This document shows, one piece after another, positions 1 to 9,700 of a DNA stretch of 64,000 nt. The notes under the pieces were generated by a model, which was not told the origin of the DNA, did not search any database, and was given only the letters and a program-made list of their open reading frames with translations. How positions within the stretch are numbered: position 1 is the stretch's first letter; every line of letters begins with the position of its first letter. This DNA is from an uncultured Oscillospiraceae bacterium (lineage in GTDB: Bacteria > Bacillota > Clostridia > Oscillospirales > Oscillospiraceae): assembly GCA_944385675.1 (NCBI GenBank), contig CALWYD010000001.1, forward strand, positions 1 through 64,000, written 5' to 3'. A program made the position numbers and the translations under genes.

Positions 1-258
1 TGTTAACAGCTCCGAGAGGTAGTGGGATTGGGTAGCGGATTTAGATAGAAAAAGTCGGGCCATTTTAACAGAAAAGAAGACAATACCTCTCCCCCTCCCT
101 GCTTGTATGGTCCGGGGTAGTACGAACTATTTCTCACTGCAGATATTTTTAAATCTATTTAAAATAACCCTATGACAAACTACCGCCATACCTGTTTCTG
201 CTGATTTGTCTCAGAGATAGGACGACAGGTTTTTACTTAGCAAACTGTGAATCAATGG
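1..258. other. Left-edge intergenic sequence, no feature seen
   Basis: No reading frame, RNA or strong hairpin could be supported. The stretch is AT-rich in its middle (140-190). It lies downstream of the glycosyltransferase stop. Confidence 0.5.
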
Positions 259-1548
259 TTACATTGTTCTTTCCAAAAGAGGCATTAATTGGTTGCGGCA
301 GATCCAAGCTCCGTGGTATTTGGTTCGTACTTTGGTCTTTGCCCGCAAACTATGATCCTCTCTCATTAAGTTAACGATGATCCCTCCGTGCTCCTCATAA
401 TATGCCTGTTCTGAGGGGACATATTTCTCGTGCGTATCATAGCCAAAATTTCGTCCATCCCACCGCAAGAAATATGCTCCCAAACTGTCCCCTAACTCCT
501 TTAAGGCAGGTACTGCTTCATTGAGCACCAGAAAATTTCCACGACTGGCCGCCTCTAGCACTGTCAATCCAAAGGATTCAGAATAGGGAGGACATATAAA
601 GAGGTTGGACAGGCTAAATAGTTCAAATACCCCACGGCGAGGAAAACCATCTTCATACCCAAGGTCGGAAGTAAAGACCATATCTTCCTTGTTTAGGCCA
701 AACTTCATCCCTACGGTTTGAATCGTCTGCTTATAGATTCCGCTGGGAATATCAATACTGGGAAAATCACAAAAGATAACCTTGGTGCTCTGTTCTGTTT
801 TTCGCTGAATGGCTCCAGCCAGAGCCGCAACTTTCTCAAACCGCTTACCGGTGGTAAGCCTTCCAGGATAGGTCACTAGAATATCCGCGTTTAGAAGGTC
901 TATGCTGTACGCCACCCGCTGAACATCCTGGCTCAGCATCTCTAACAGGGGAAGACTGTTGTATACTACTGCGCAGTTGCCCTGGGGCACATCGTACTGC
1001 CGAGCCAATGCCTCAATTCCTGAGTAGGTGGGGTAGACAAAGCGGGTGTTGGGCATGGAGGTAAAGCGGGCGGAAAAGGGCCAATCTATCTTCTGTGGAC
1101 GATTTACGGGCATAGAGTGGGTGAAGGCCAAAAACCTTACCTCAGGTAAAGCTTGTTGCGCCTGACGGATAGCCACGTTATGAACCAGATGCCAGTCCTG
1201 ATAGAGAATGTCGTGCATGATACACACATCCACATCCTGAAGATACTGGACATAATCTTTTGCAATCAACGCTGCCTCCTCATAAAAAGTTTCGTGGATC
1301 GTACCTGTGGGGGCAGAGTAGTCGTGCCATACAATAGGTGCGCCGTTACGGGTATTGGTAATCTTTACCCACTGTAATCTGGGATCCAGAAATATACCCC
1401 AGCGCTCCTCATCTGGGCAGGTCTCACTTACCAGGATTTTTAATTCCACCTGGGCCTCCAGCAGCATCTTAATCTGGTCCGCTACCACATTGACCAAGGA
1501 GTAGGTGGAAGACAAACCTGCAAACATTGTCAGAATGGCAACTTTCAT
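259..1548 (-). CDS. Glycosyltransferase family 4 (GT-B fold)
   Basis: Predicted cytoplasmic retaining glycosyltransferase that moves a sugar from a nucleotide donor to an unidentified acceptor. The C-terminal half carries the GT4 E-x7-E signature in SESFGLTVLEAASRG, and the N-terminus (MKVAILTMFAGLSSTY) is a GT-B first beta strand and loop. No membrane segment or signal peptide is seen. About 429 aa from the ATG; an in-frame GTG lies 15 nt further upstream (1563) and neither start has a good Shine-Dalgarno. It lies directly downstream of, and is probably cotranscribed with, a gene for a protein with a Thr-rich stalk, so that stalk is a plausible acceptor. That link is inference. Confidence 0.85.
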   Translation of the reverse strand: MKVAILTMFAGLSSTYSLVNVVADQIKMLLEAQVELKILVSETCPDEERWGIFLDPRLQWVKITNTRNGAPIVWHDYSAPTGTIHETFYEEAALIAKDYVQYLQDVDVCIMHDILYQDWHLVHNVAIRQAQQALPEVRFLAFTHSMPVNRPQKIDWPFSARFTSMPNTRFVYPTYSGIEALARQYDVPQGNCAVVYNSLPLLEMLSQDVQRVAYSIDLLNADILVTYPGRLTTGKRFEKVAALAGAIQRKTEQSTKVIFCDFPSIDIPSGIYKQTIQTVGMKFGLNKEDMVFTSDLGYEDGFPRRGVFELFSLSNLFICPPYSESFGLTVLEAASRGNFLVLNEAVPALKELGDSLGAYFLRWDGRNFGYDTHEKYVPSEQAYYEEHGGIIVNLMREDHSLRAKTKVRTKYHGAWICRNQLMPLLERTM

Positions 1549-1577
1549 ACCAAATTCGCTCACTTTCTTTATAGACT

Positions 1578-1609
1578 GGATGGCGCAGCAGGGATCTGCT
1601 GCGCCATCC
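1578..1609 (-). terminator. Perfect hairpin between choice-of-anchor gene and glycosyltransferase
   Basis: A 14-bp perfect stem (GGATGGCGCAGCAG and its complement) with a 4-nt loop lies just after the stop of the choice-of-anchor gene and before the glycosyltransferase. No strong T run follows on the minus strand, so it may be a leaky terminator or an mRNA-stabilising processing hairpin that sets the ratio of the two products. Confidence 0.5.
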
Positions 1610-1614
1610 TAAGT

Positions 1615-2777
1615 TTATTTGCTGGTATTGTTACAATTGCATCCTTTAAAGAGTGCAATTTTGTCAGTGAGAATGACTTCCAAATTGGAGATGCTGTTGA
1701 CCATGGATTCTACAGACTTGTTGGTCTGCAAAATAGTCTCTGGAGTCAGCTGGTTGAAAGAGAGGATTTTTTGCACTTTCTCTCCTTCCGCATTGAGAAT
1801 GTGGGAGAGGGCAGTCTGTTGTAGGGCAACAGAGACAAGAAGGTCCGTAATTGCTTGACTGCGGGGAATGGGGGCTTGAGTGGTTGTGGTAGACGAGGTG
1901 GTAGTGGACGTGGTTGTGGTAGTAGATGTGGTAGTAGTGGTGGACGTGGTTGTTGTGGTGGTGCTGCTGGTGGGAATCAGCAGACAAGTGGTAGCCTCTG
2001 GCAGTTCACCAACGAACAATTCATTATGACTTTCGGCATTGCCCAAATAACTATCGAAAATAATATTGCCATTTATTTGACTAAATGTGGTGTTGGCAGT
2101 GGCAAAGGGGGCCAGCACTGAGCCATAAATGGCAGTAGTGCTATTCGACCAAGTTAATGCCTGAGGAAAATTCCACAGGATTCGCCGCGCATTTTCTCTT
2201 GTGGCTGCTGTTCCATTCCGGAAGATTTGGTAACTGCCATACTGGATAGCAGTGCCGTCCACATTGATAAGAATGGTAGAGCCCAGAGGGGCAACGATAT
2301 TAATGCCGTTGAGTTGAGCCAGGGAAATTCCGGTACCGTAGAGATCGCTGCTATCCATAGAGAAAATATTCAAAGTCTCATCAGTACCAATCAGGTTTAA
2401 CTGGTTGAAAACTACCTCACCAGTACCGTTAGGTGCCAGGGTGCTCCAAAAAATAGAGGCACACTTCAGATACCGTTCAGCCTCCGCAAAGTCAATGGGA
2501 GTCCCAGCAATAAAAAGACCGTTTGGGTTCCCCTAGGATTAACCACCGTATTACCGCTGGCATTGGAGCCTGCAGTGACGTTAACAGTTCCATCTATTAC
2601 AAAAGACGGGTCTGTGTTGGCGGGGGGCAAAGGGGTAATGCCAGCGCCCACACCATAATTGCTAAGGGTGGCATTACCACCCACAGCTACTCGCCCTTCT
2701 GCATCCGTATTACTAAGGCTCATATCGCCAAAAACGAATACGTTATAGTCGTTGGCAAGGCCAAAATTGAATGCCAT
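1615..2777 (-). pseudogene. Choice-of-anchor A family protein with Thr-rich stalk, frameshifted
   Basis: Two open frames together make one choice-of-anchor A protein of about 385 residues. The first (from ATG 2777, RBS GGAGG) encodes a start typical of the family, with FGDMSLSNTDAEGRVAVGG. The second resumes with IAGTPIDFAEAERYLKCAS and runs through the rest of the domain, a stalk of almost only Thr and Ser, and a C-terminal domain ending in a Cys motif (KGCNCNN). The frames join at a run of four G (2530-2533), where one more G would restore reading (NPRG then NPNGLF). The C-terminal domain (VESMVNSISNLEVIL) recurs in the remnant just upstream. Probably surface-exposed, perhaps on spores; no signal peptide is seen. 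It could be a true pseudogene, a phase-variable gene or a sequencing error. Confidence 0.75.
1879..1971 (-). repeat. Low-complexity Thr/Ser codon repeat
   Basis: A run of ACC/ACT/ACA and Ser codons encodes about 31 residues, nearly all Thr, in blocks of 3-6 Thr separated by Ser. It forms the stalk between the anchor domain and the C-terminal domain. Such tracts are prone to slippage and to O-glycosylation. Confidence 0.85.
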
Positions 2778-2854
2778 AGTCAATCCTCCTATAGGAATTA
2801 TACCGGTCCGAATTGGCTTCTGTGACAGTGGAGCATATCAGAACTGCTCCACAC

Positions 2855-2882
2855 TATAGTATGTGTCACTCGGGTGACGGTG
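2855..2882 (-). promoter_or_regulatory. Candidate late mother-cell sigma (sigma-K/E type) promoter
   Basis: On the minus strand CATACTATA (2855-2863) fits the CATAnnnTA -10 of sigma-K/sigma-E promoters, and CACC lies 15 nt upstream (2879-2882), resembling the sigma-K -35. It is upstream of the choice-of-anchor gene. The spacer is one base shorter than usual and the match is short, so this is a candidate only. Confidence 0.3.
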
Positions 2883-2887
2883 CAAAG

Positions 2888-2919
2888 AAGGTGGGGCTTC
2901 CTACAGGAAGCCCCACCTT
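2888..2919 (-). terminator. Rho-independent terminator
   Basis: A 14-bp perfect stem (AAGGTGGGGCTTCC) with a 4-nt loop is followed on the minus strand by CTTCTTTG. It would end transcription coming through the gene remnant at 2950-3063 before the choice-of-anchor promoter. Confidence 0.75.
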
Positions 2920-2949
2920 ACTTTATTGTTATTTTTAACCGCTATCACA

Positions 2950-3063
2950 CTAACATAGGCAGTCATTGAAGCTGGACAATTTAGACTGAAGAATCATTTC
3001 TAAACGGGATACTGCATTGACCATAGATTCCACTTTACTATATTGAGCTGCTGCTCTTGCCAT
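2950..3063 (-). pseudogene. Remnant: C-terminal domain of a choice-of-anchor/spore-surface-type protein
   Basis: Thirty-seven codons are open to a TAG stop. They read A-rich, then KVESMVNAVSRLEMILQ, then KLSSFNDCLC, which parallels the C-terminal domain of the neighbouring choice-of-anchor gene (SVESMVNSISNLEVILTDK, ending GCNC). A TAA lies 30 nt upstream in frame and there is no Shine-Dalgarno before the only ATG. It is therefore best read as the 3' stump of a lost paralogue, closed by its own terminator. Confidence 0.6.
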
Positions 3064-3192
3064 TCTATTCACGATTTGTGGTTGGGGTTACACGAAGAGG
3101 CGTGTTCAGCAGACGGCCAAATCGAAGCCCAGTGCAGCGGGTTCGATTTGTGGAAAGGAATGGCAGCGGCGTGAGCTTGTTCTGGTTTTTGC

Positions 3193-3230
3193 AAAAAAGT
3201 CGGAGCAAGCTTTATATCGCTTGCTCCGAC
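3193..3230 (-). terminator. Terminator of tRNA-Leu
   Basis: A 12-bp perfect stem (GTCGGAGCAAGC) with an 8-nt loop is followed on the minus strand by TTTTTT. It begins one base after the tRNA CCA end. Confidence 0.9.
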
Positions 3231-3231
3231 G

Positions 3232-3318
3232 TGGTGCCGGTGACCGGACTCGAACCGGTACGCTGTCGCCAGCGGTGGATTTTGAGTCCACTACGTCTAC
3301 CAATTCCATCACACCGGC
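3232..3318 (-). tRNA. tRNA-Leu (anticodon CAA)
   Basis: An 87-nt class II tRNA including an encoded CCA. The acceptor stem is GCCGGTG/CACCGGC with A73. The anticodon stem GTGGA/TCCAC encloses the loop CTCAAAA, which gives anticodon CAA reading UUG. The long variable arm typical of Leu is present, and the T arm carries GGTTCGAGTCC. It appears to be a single tRNA with its own terminator. Confidence 0.97.
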
Positions 3319-3394
3319 AAGACCGGAAATTATTATACATGAAAGTATCCTTTTTTGCAAGGGAAAGTCTTTAAATTTTTCTGTTGTTCTATCT

Positions 3395-3437
3395 AAAATT
3401 AAAAGGGGAAGACCGCTGGAAACGGCCCCCCCCTTTT
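3395..3437 (-). terminator. Probable terminator of the BI-1 gene
   Basis: The minus strand reads AAAAGGGG, then an inner CCG/CGG pairing, then CCCCTTTTAATTTT, starting shortly after the stop at 3450. The stem is imperfect but ends in a T-rich tail. Confidence 0.55.
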
Positions 3438-3449
3438 GACCTCTTACTT

Positions 3450-4172
3450 TTAATTGCGCCTGTTGTTGCCCAGGAAGCGAAGAAGATAGAGGAATAGATT
3501 TAAGAAGTCCAAATACAACTGCAGGGCCGAGAAAATGGATGCCTTGGTCAGCATATCAGGATATCCAGAGTAATATTGGTAGTACGCCTTGATTTTTTGG
3601 GTGTCATAGGCAGTATAGCCCAGAAAAACTGCAATGCCCACCAGGCAGATGATTTGATCCATAGCAGTAAAGGAGGGAATAAAGGAAGTAATCAAGGCAA
3701 AGACAAGTAGGAAAATCAAGCCGGAGAATAAAATAGGGCCTATACGGCTGAGATCTCGCCGCGTTAAATAGCCGTAAGCGGCCAATGCGCCGAAATAAAG
3801 GGCGGTGGCGAAAAAAACAAAAATAACACTGAGCAGGTCGTAAATATACAGATAAATAGAAATTGTAAATCCCAGCAAAGCCGAATAAGCCACAAACATG
3901 GATTTTGCAGTTCCTACTGACATACGCTCAATTCGACTTGCCATGGTAATGGACAAAATCAGTGTACCAACCAGGGCTATTAGCTGTGCCGCAGGGAAAT
4001 ATATCCAGATATAATAGATGGCGTCTGTAATCCAACAGGCAATGGCTACACCAAAGGTAATCATCAGCCCAAGAACCATCCATAGGAAGGTCTTGGCTGT
4101 GTACTGGCCAATGGTCTCTGTCCGGCTATCCCGAGCCAGACTACGGTCAAACTCGTAGGGGTCAAAGCTCAT
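3450..4172 (-). CDS. Bax inhibitor-1/YccA family membrane protein
   Basis: A 240-aa integral membrane protein of the BI-1 (TMBIM/UPF0005) family, with about seven hydrophobic segments from residue 25 onward. These proteins are thought to act as pH-sensitive calcium leak channels, though the bacterial role is poorly defined. The start is the ATG at 4172, preceded by AAAGGAG at 7 nt; an upstream in-frame ATG at 4190 lacks a Shine-Dalgarno. The C-terminal half with GYTAYDTQKIK is typical of the family. It is a single gene flanked by terminators. Confidence 0.9.
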   Translation of the reverse strand: MSFDPYEFDRSLARDSRTETIGQYTAKTFLWMVLGLMITFGVAIACWITDAIYYIWIYFPAAQLIALVGTLILSITMASRIERMSVGTAKSMFVAYSALLGFTISIYLYIYDLLSVIFVFFATALYFGALAAYGYLTRRDLSRIGPILFSGLIFLLVFALITSFIPSFTAMDQIICLVGIAVFLGYTAYDTQKIKAYYQYYSGYPDMLTKASIFSALQLYLDFLNLFLYLLRFLGNNRRN

Positions 4173-4343
4173 CAAAAACGCTCCTTTCATTGCCTGCAGC
4201 AGGCGATTCGGGTGAAACCATGTCTCTCCAGAAAAGAGACGATTTCACATCAGTTTGCCCTGGGAAACGATTCTCATGCTTCGGTATCATTATAGGGCAA
4301 CCAGGGAAAAAAAGCAACTGGATCTTGTTCAAAGGTACTGGAG

Positions 4344-4386
4344 TAAAAAACGGCCCGCCTAAAAAATCAGGCGGGCTGGTTTTTTA
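4344..4386 (-). terminator. Terminator of the LTA synthase-like gene
   Basis: An 8-bp GC stem (GCCCGCCT/AGGCGGGC) is flanked by A runs on the plus strand on both sides, so it can work in both directions. It sits immediately after the stop at 4388. Confidence 0.9.
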
Positions 4387-4387
4387 C

Positions 4388-6523
4388 TCATCCGGTTCCA
4401 AAGACATAGTCATAAAAGTCATTTTCAATAATAAGAGGCGTACAGTCCATCTTATAGCCCACCAACTTTTTCATAGCTGAGACATAGCTTTCTTGCTCCT
4501 CCGCAGTCATGGTAACACCGGGCGCGGGAGTAAATTCTTGCGTAAACCGATTATAAAAGCCCTTGTCAGATTTCCAGCATCTGGAAGTAAATATAACAAG
4601 TCCTTCGCTGTCTGAGAGAATGTCGCTGCCTGACAGCATCCGGGAATCATACTCCAATCCCAGGAGATTGGAGACAGTGGGTAGAATGTCCACCTGGCAG
4701 CAGACCTTGTCCACCTGAACCGGCTCTTCCATGCTGGCCGACCACATGATAAGAGTGTTTTTGTATACATCAAAATCAATATTGGATTCCTTGAGATATT
4801 CCAGATCATCAGAACTGCCGAACTTTTTCCCTGTCAGCTCTTCCAACACATCCACGTCGCAGTATGGGATGTGGTCGCCGGTAGCAATAATAAGGGTCTT
4901 GTCCAGCTTGCCGGCCTCGTCCAGTCTCTGGATGAGATACTCCAAGGCCCGATCCACCTCGATGGCGGCGGCGGCCACGTAGGCCTGCGTCTTTTCGCTG
5001 TAGGGCAGGTCAGATACTAGGTCTTTATATTGATTTGCCACTCGGTTCCAACCGTAGTTGGTGTGCCCGCTTACGGTCAGATAATAGACATGGAAGGGGG
5101 TGTCACTGTTGATATACTCGTCAATGCTCACTTCCACCATGTATTTATCCCGCTGGGGCCACAGCCGATCTGTCCCGTCTGCGTTTTCCTCGCACTGCAG
5201 GCCGTTGGTGTAGTATTTCCAGTCATATCCCAGATTGGTATGAGAAGCGTTGCGGCCATACATGTCCTGGTTATCGTGGTATCCCATTACCTGATAGCCC
5301 TCTCGACCCAGCTGTTGAGCCAGGGAGAAATAACAGTTGGTGCCCAGTTCCCCGGTACGTGTCATGGTGATTGGAGTACCGTCCTTGGGATAGAGCCCCA
5401 GGAGGGTTTGACACTCGCCGTTGGAAGTGCTGGTGAAATGGAGGGCGGTGTAATAGTTATTAAACACAAAGCCCTCGTTAGCCAGTTTGTAGAGTGTGGG
5501 GGTGAGTTCCGGGTCAATGGCATAGCCGGAAAAGCCCTCCAGCACAAACTGAATCACATTGTACCCCTCGAACATGTCGGTGTATTCATTCTTTTTGGTG
5601 GGAGTAACGTTATTAAAATAATTGGCCAGCCAGGCAATGTCATCGTCTGCTGCATTCTGGGCAATAGAGAACAAATCTACATCCATCACATTAGGTGAGG
5701 TATCAATTACAGGTTCTGGATCCTCAAGGGAGATATCTCCGGAGGAGCTGCTCCCATCCGGTGTGCTGGAGGATCCGCCACCCAGGGTATCCAGCCCGCT
5801 AAAATCATTATCCAGATTGGCTTTTGGTGGAAAGACTATGTGTTTTAAATCCAGACGAAGCATGGTCCATAGTCCCAGCTGTTCCACTTGGTCATTAATA
5901 TTTGTGTCCACCTGATAAAGCTGTTTTGGGGTAATGTCTCCGCTCCAAGGTAGGTGGATCACACCCAAGCCTACCACGTGAAATATGATGGCCGCTGCCA
6001 GCACAAGGCCTGCAAAGCGTACGTCAAACCTTTCATACCCCATAAAACGCCGGCCAAAGAGAAACAACAGAATAGTAGGAAGAAACAGAGCCAGCAAAAG
6101 AGGAATGTTGGACAGAACAGTTGGAATGATTACTCCCAGATAATCAGTCAAACGATTCCCTGCCGCCGTTCCAATCGTACTAAACGGGTAGTAAGACTGG
6201 AGAATTATTTTTGCAATAATTTCAATGGAAAAAATCAGAGGGAAAAATATGGCCAATACCTTGACCAATATTCCGTTCAACCGCCGCCGGAACGGCAGCG
6301 TGATGGCGGAAAAAAGGAAGCCTGCTGCCAGACTGAACACCAAGTAAATGGGCAGATAGCTCAAGTTTGTCTTCATATAAATATGAAGTACAAGCTCCAA
6401 ATATAAAAGCAGGATTGGAAAAAACAAGACTCTCAGCAGGGTTTGTATGCCTTGGGAATTGCCAAAATTGGACGAGCCCCGGCTATTGTAGACCCGTTTG
6501 CCGTTATATGAGTTAGGGCGCAT
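4388..6523 (-). CDS. LTA synthase family protein (membrane sulfatase-fold phosphoglycerol transferase)
   Basis: A 711-aa polytopic enzyme of the lipoteichoic acid synthase/phosphoglycerol transferase type. About five N-terminal transmembrane helices (roughly residues 28-190) are followed by an acidic Ser/Gly-rich linker and an extracellular sulfatase domain. The domain begins at YNVIQFVLEGFSGYAID, carries STSNGECQTLLG around the expected nucleophilic Thr, and has the metal-binding ATGDHIPY motif. It probably polymerises or transfers glycerol phosphate from phosphatidylglycerol at the outer membrane face. The start is ATG 6523, with GGAGGT 8 nt upstream; the longer frame to 6589 lacks a start signal. 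The exact polymer made cannot be told from sequence. Confidence 0.88.
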   Translation of the reverse strand: MRPNSYNGKRVYNSRGSSNFGNSQGIQTLLRVLFFPILLLYLELVLHIYMKTNLSYLPIYLVFSLAAGFLFSAITLPFRRRLNGILVKVLAIFFPLIFSIEIIAKIILQSYYPFSTIGTAAGNRLTDYLGVIIPTVLSNIPLLLALFLPTILLFLFGRRFMGYERFDVRFAGLVLAAAIIFHVVGLGVIHLPWSGDITPKQLYQVDTNINDQVEQLGLWTMLRLDLKHIVFPPKANLDNDFSGLDTLGGGSSSTPDGSSSSGDISLEDPEPVIDTSPNVMDVDLFSIAQNAADDDIAWLANYFNNVTPTKKNEYTDMFEGYNVIQFVLEGFSGYAIDPELTPTLYKLANEGFVFNNYYTALHFTSTSNGECQTLLGLYPKDGTPITMTRTGELGTNCYFSLAQQLGREGYQVMGYHDNQDMYGRNASHTNLGYDWKYYTNGLQCEENADGTDRLWPQRDKYMVEVSIDEYINSDTPFHVYYLTVSGHTNYGWNRVANQYKDLVSDLPYSEKTQAYVAAAAIEVDRALEYLIQRLDEAGKLDKTLIIATGDHIPYCDVDVLEELTGKKFGSSDDLEYLKESNIDFDVYKNTLIMWSASMEEPVQVDKVCCQVDILPTVSNLLGLEYDSRMLSGSDILSDSEGLVIFTSRCWKSDKGFYNRFTQEFTPAPGVTMTAEEQESYVSAMKKLVGYKMDCTPLIIENDFYDYVFGTG

Positions 6524-6706
6524 TGTGGGAGTACCTCCGTATATATCTGTGTGAGTTTTATGTCTGCGGGAAGAGAGCCAGAGAGTCAATATTGTTTTCC
6601 CGGTCCTTCCTTCCCTTTTCCATTTTTAGCACGTTCCTTCCCGTTCGTCAAGCCCGTCATAGGAGCTCCTCCAGGGTGAGGAGCGGACGATTTCCATTGA
6701 GTAAAT

Positions 6707-9700
6707 TTATCCCAAAAGGGAGAAAAGATCCAGCTGACTGGTCTCAGGCAAATCGCCAAAGGCTCCCGCCTGTTTCAAAAGCTCAATGTGTGTCTTGGAT
6801 ACCTTTGGGCAGGCGGCCGCCACTTCTTCAATGGAGATAAAGTGTTTGTCCTTGCGCGCCTCTGCCAGAGAGAGGGCTGCCGTTTCTCCCAGGCCGGCTA
6901 CGGATACAAAGGGAGGCCGGAGGGCATTGTGTTCCTCGTCCACAGTGAAGTGAAGTGCTTTAGACTGATAAAGGTCCATGCGTGAAAAATGGAATCCGCG
7001 CAGATAGAATTCATAGCACACCTCCAGAGTGGTAAGCATGTCCTGCTCTACAGCGGAGGCCTCCTTGTCCTTGGCTATAATTTCCCGCATTTTCCGCTGG
7101 CATACCTCCATACCCCGACACATAAAGGCTTCATCAAAGGCTTTGGCCCGGATGGAGAAGTATGCTGCATAGAAGGCCAAGGGGCGGTGGACCTTAAACC
7201 AGGCAATACGAAAGGCCATCATTACATACGCTACGGCATGGGCCTTGGGAAAGAGGTATGCAATTTTTTTGCAGGAGCCGATATACCAGTCGGGTACACC
7301 CGCTGCCTTCATTTCCTCTTCTGCTCCGTCTGGCAGGCCTCTCCCCTTCCGAACCGCTTCCATAATTTTAAAGGAGCGCTTTGGAGGCATGCCCATTTTA
7401 ATCAGATAGAGCATAATATCATCCCGACAGCCGATGGCATCCCCAACCGGTATGCCCAGATTCAAAATCAAATCCCGGGCGTTTCCAAGCCATACATCAG
7501 TACCGTGGGAGAACCCGGACAGACGTACCAGGATATCAAACTGTTTAGGCTGGGTTTCCTCCAACATTCCACGGACAAAAGAGGTTCCAAATTCCGGAAT
7601 AGCGGTGCCGCCGGTGGGCCCAAGTATCTTGTCGTTTTCATACCCCAGGGCTTTGGAGGAGCTGAACAGAGACATGGTATCCGGGTCATCCAAAGGTATT
7701 TCCCGGGCATTAACGCCGGTCAGATCTTCCAGCATGCGGATCATAGTGGGATCATCATGGCCCAGCATATCCAGTTTCAGAAGGTTGGATTCCATGGAGT
7801 GGTATTCAAAATGGGTGGTGATGATATCGCTGTTTGGGTCGTCAGCCGGGTGTTGAACAGGGCAGAAATCGTAAATCTCCTTGTCCTGAGGAATAACCAC
7901 CATGCCGCCCGGGTGCTGCCCGGTGGTCCGTTTCACTCCGGTACAGCCAATGGCCAGACGGTTCTCCTCCGCTTTGGAGGCAGTCATTCCCTTCTCCTCC
8001 AGATACTTTTTTACGTATCCGAAGGCGGTTTTTTCGGCTACAGTGCCAATAGTGCCTGCACGGAACACATGGGACTGACCGAACAATTCAAAGGTGTACT
8101 TGTGGGCACTGGCCTGGTATTCGCCGGAGAAATTCAAGTCAATGTCAGGGACTTTATCCCCACCAAAGCCCAGGAAGGTTTCAAAAGGAATATTAAAACC
8201 GTCCTTAACATATTTGGTACCGCACACAGGGCAATTGGCATCAGGCATATCCGCCCCGCAGCCGTAGCCGTTGGCAGGGCCAAACTCAAAGTCGGAGTGT
8301 TTGCAGTTGGGGCAGCGGTAGTGCGCAGGCAAGGAGTTGACCTCGGTGATGCCGGACATAAAGGCTACCAGGGAAGAGCCTACGCTTCCGCGGGAACCCA
8401 CCAAATAGCCGTGCTCCAAAGAATTTTGCACCAGCTTCTGGGCGGACATATAAATAACATCATATTTGCACCGGATGATATCCCCCAGTTCTGCCTCAAT
8501 ACGATCCACTACAATTTGGGGGGGATTTTCCCCGTACAGCTCATGGGCTTTCCCCCATACAAGGCGCTTCAGTTCCCCATCGGAATCCTCCAGTTTGGGG
8601 GCAAACAGCCCCTTGGGCAGCGGTTCTATGGGGTCGCACCAATTGGCAATGAGGTTGGTGTTGGTTACCACAACCTCCCTGGCCTTCTCCTCTCCCAGAT
8701 AGGAAAATTCCTGAAGCATTTCGTCGGTGGTTTTAAAGTAAATAGGCAGCGGTTCATCTGCATCTTCAAACCCTTTGCTGGCCAGAAGAATGTGGCGATA
8801 GATCTCGTCCTGTGGGTCCAAAAAATGGACGTCGCCGGTGGCACAAACCGGTTTCCCCAAAGCCTCCCCAAGTCGTACAATGGTTCGATTAAAATCCCTT
8901 AGCTCCTCCTCGCTTCGCACCACCCCTTTGCGAAGCATAAATTGATTGTTGCAAATAGGCTGAATTTCCAGGTAATCATACCAGGAGGCAATGCGTTTTA
9001 ACTCCTCCCAGCTCTTTCCTTCCACCACAGCCCGGAAAAGCTCCCCCGCCTCGCAGGCTGAGCCTATGATAAGCCCCTCTCGATTCTCATTGACCAGAGA
9101 TTTTGGCATAATGGGAACCCGCCTGAAATGTTCCAGATGGGACAGCGAGATTAGCTTATACAAATTGCGCAGGCCAGTCTGGTTCTTGGCCAGGATAATC
9201 AGGTGCTTAGGCTGGCGCCTGGCCCGTCCCTTTTTTCGCAGGGCAGGCATAGCTGCATTAATTTCCCCCAGGTTGTGTACGCCCAACTCCTCCAACATCC
9301 CAAAGAAGGGAGGCAGCATATATGCTACGGTGGCTGCGTCATCACTGGCCCGATGGTGCTGAAAGGCCGGCAAATGCAGGTGCTCAGCCACCACATCCAA
9401 CTTATACTTCCCTAAATCAGGCAGCAGGTTTTGAGCCAGTATCAGGCTGTCCACAGAGGGATTGTGAAAAGGTAACCCATACTTTTGGCAACCAGACGCA
9501 ATAAAACCCATGTCAAAGTCTGCATTATGTGCCGCCAAAGGGCGATCACCGGCAAAAGACAGAAACGCCCGCAATGCCTCCTCCTGAGACGGGGCGCCTA
9601 CCAACATCTCATCCGTAATTCCTGTAAGCAGGATAATTTCCTGAGACAAAATTCGCCCAGGGGCAGCAAAGGTATTAAAGCGGTCCACGATTTCACCGTT

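Noticed and set aside
1879..1971. Possible short tandem array or CRISPR-like repeat
   Set aside because: The repeat is a continuous run of Thr/Ser codons inside an open frame, with no unique spacers.
3057..3374. Frames across the tRNA-Leu on both strands
   Set aside because: They run through a complete class II tRNA and its terminator.
6660..6690. GCTCCTC/GAGGAGC hairpin downstream of polC
   Set aside because: Seven pairs without a following T run; kept out of the terminator list.
6989..8902. 637-codon frame on the plus strand
   Set aside because: It is the antisense of polC, lacks a ribosome-binding site and gives a composition typical of a GC-rich shadow frame.
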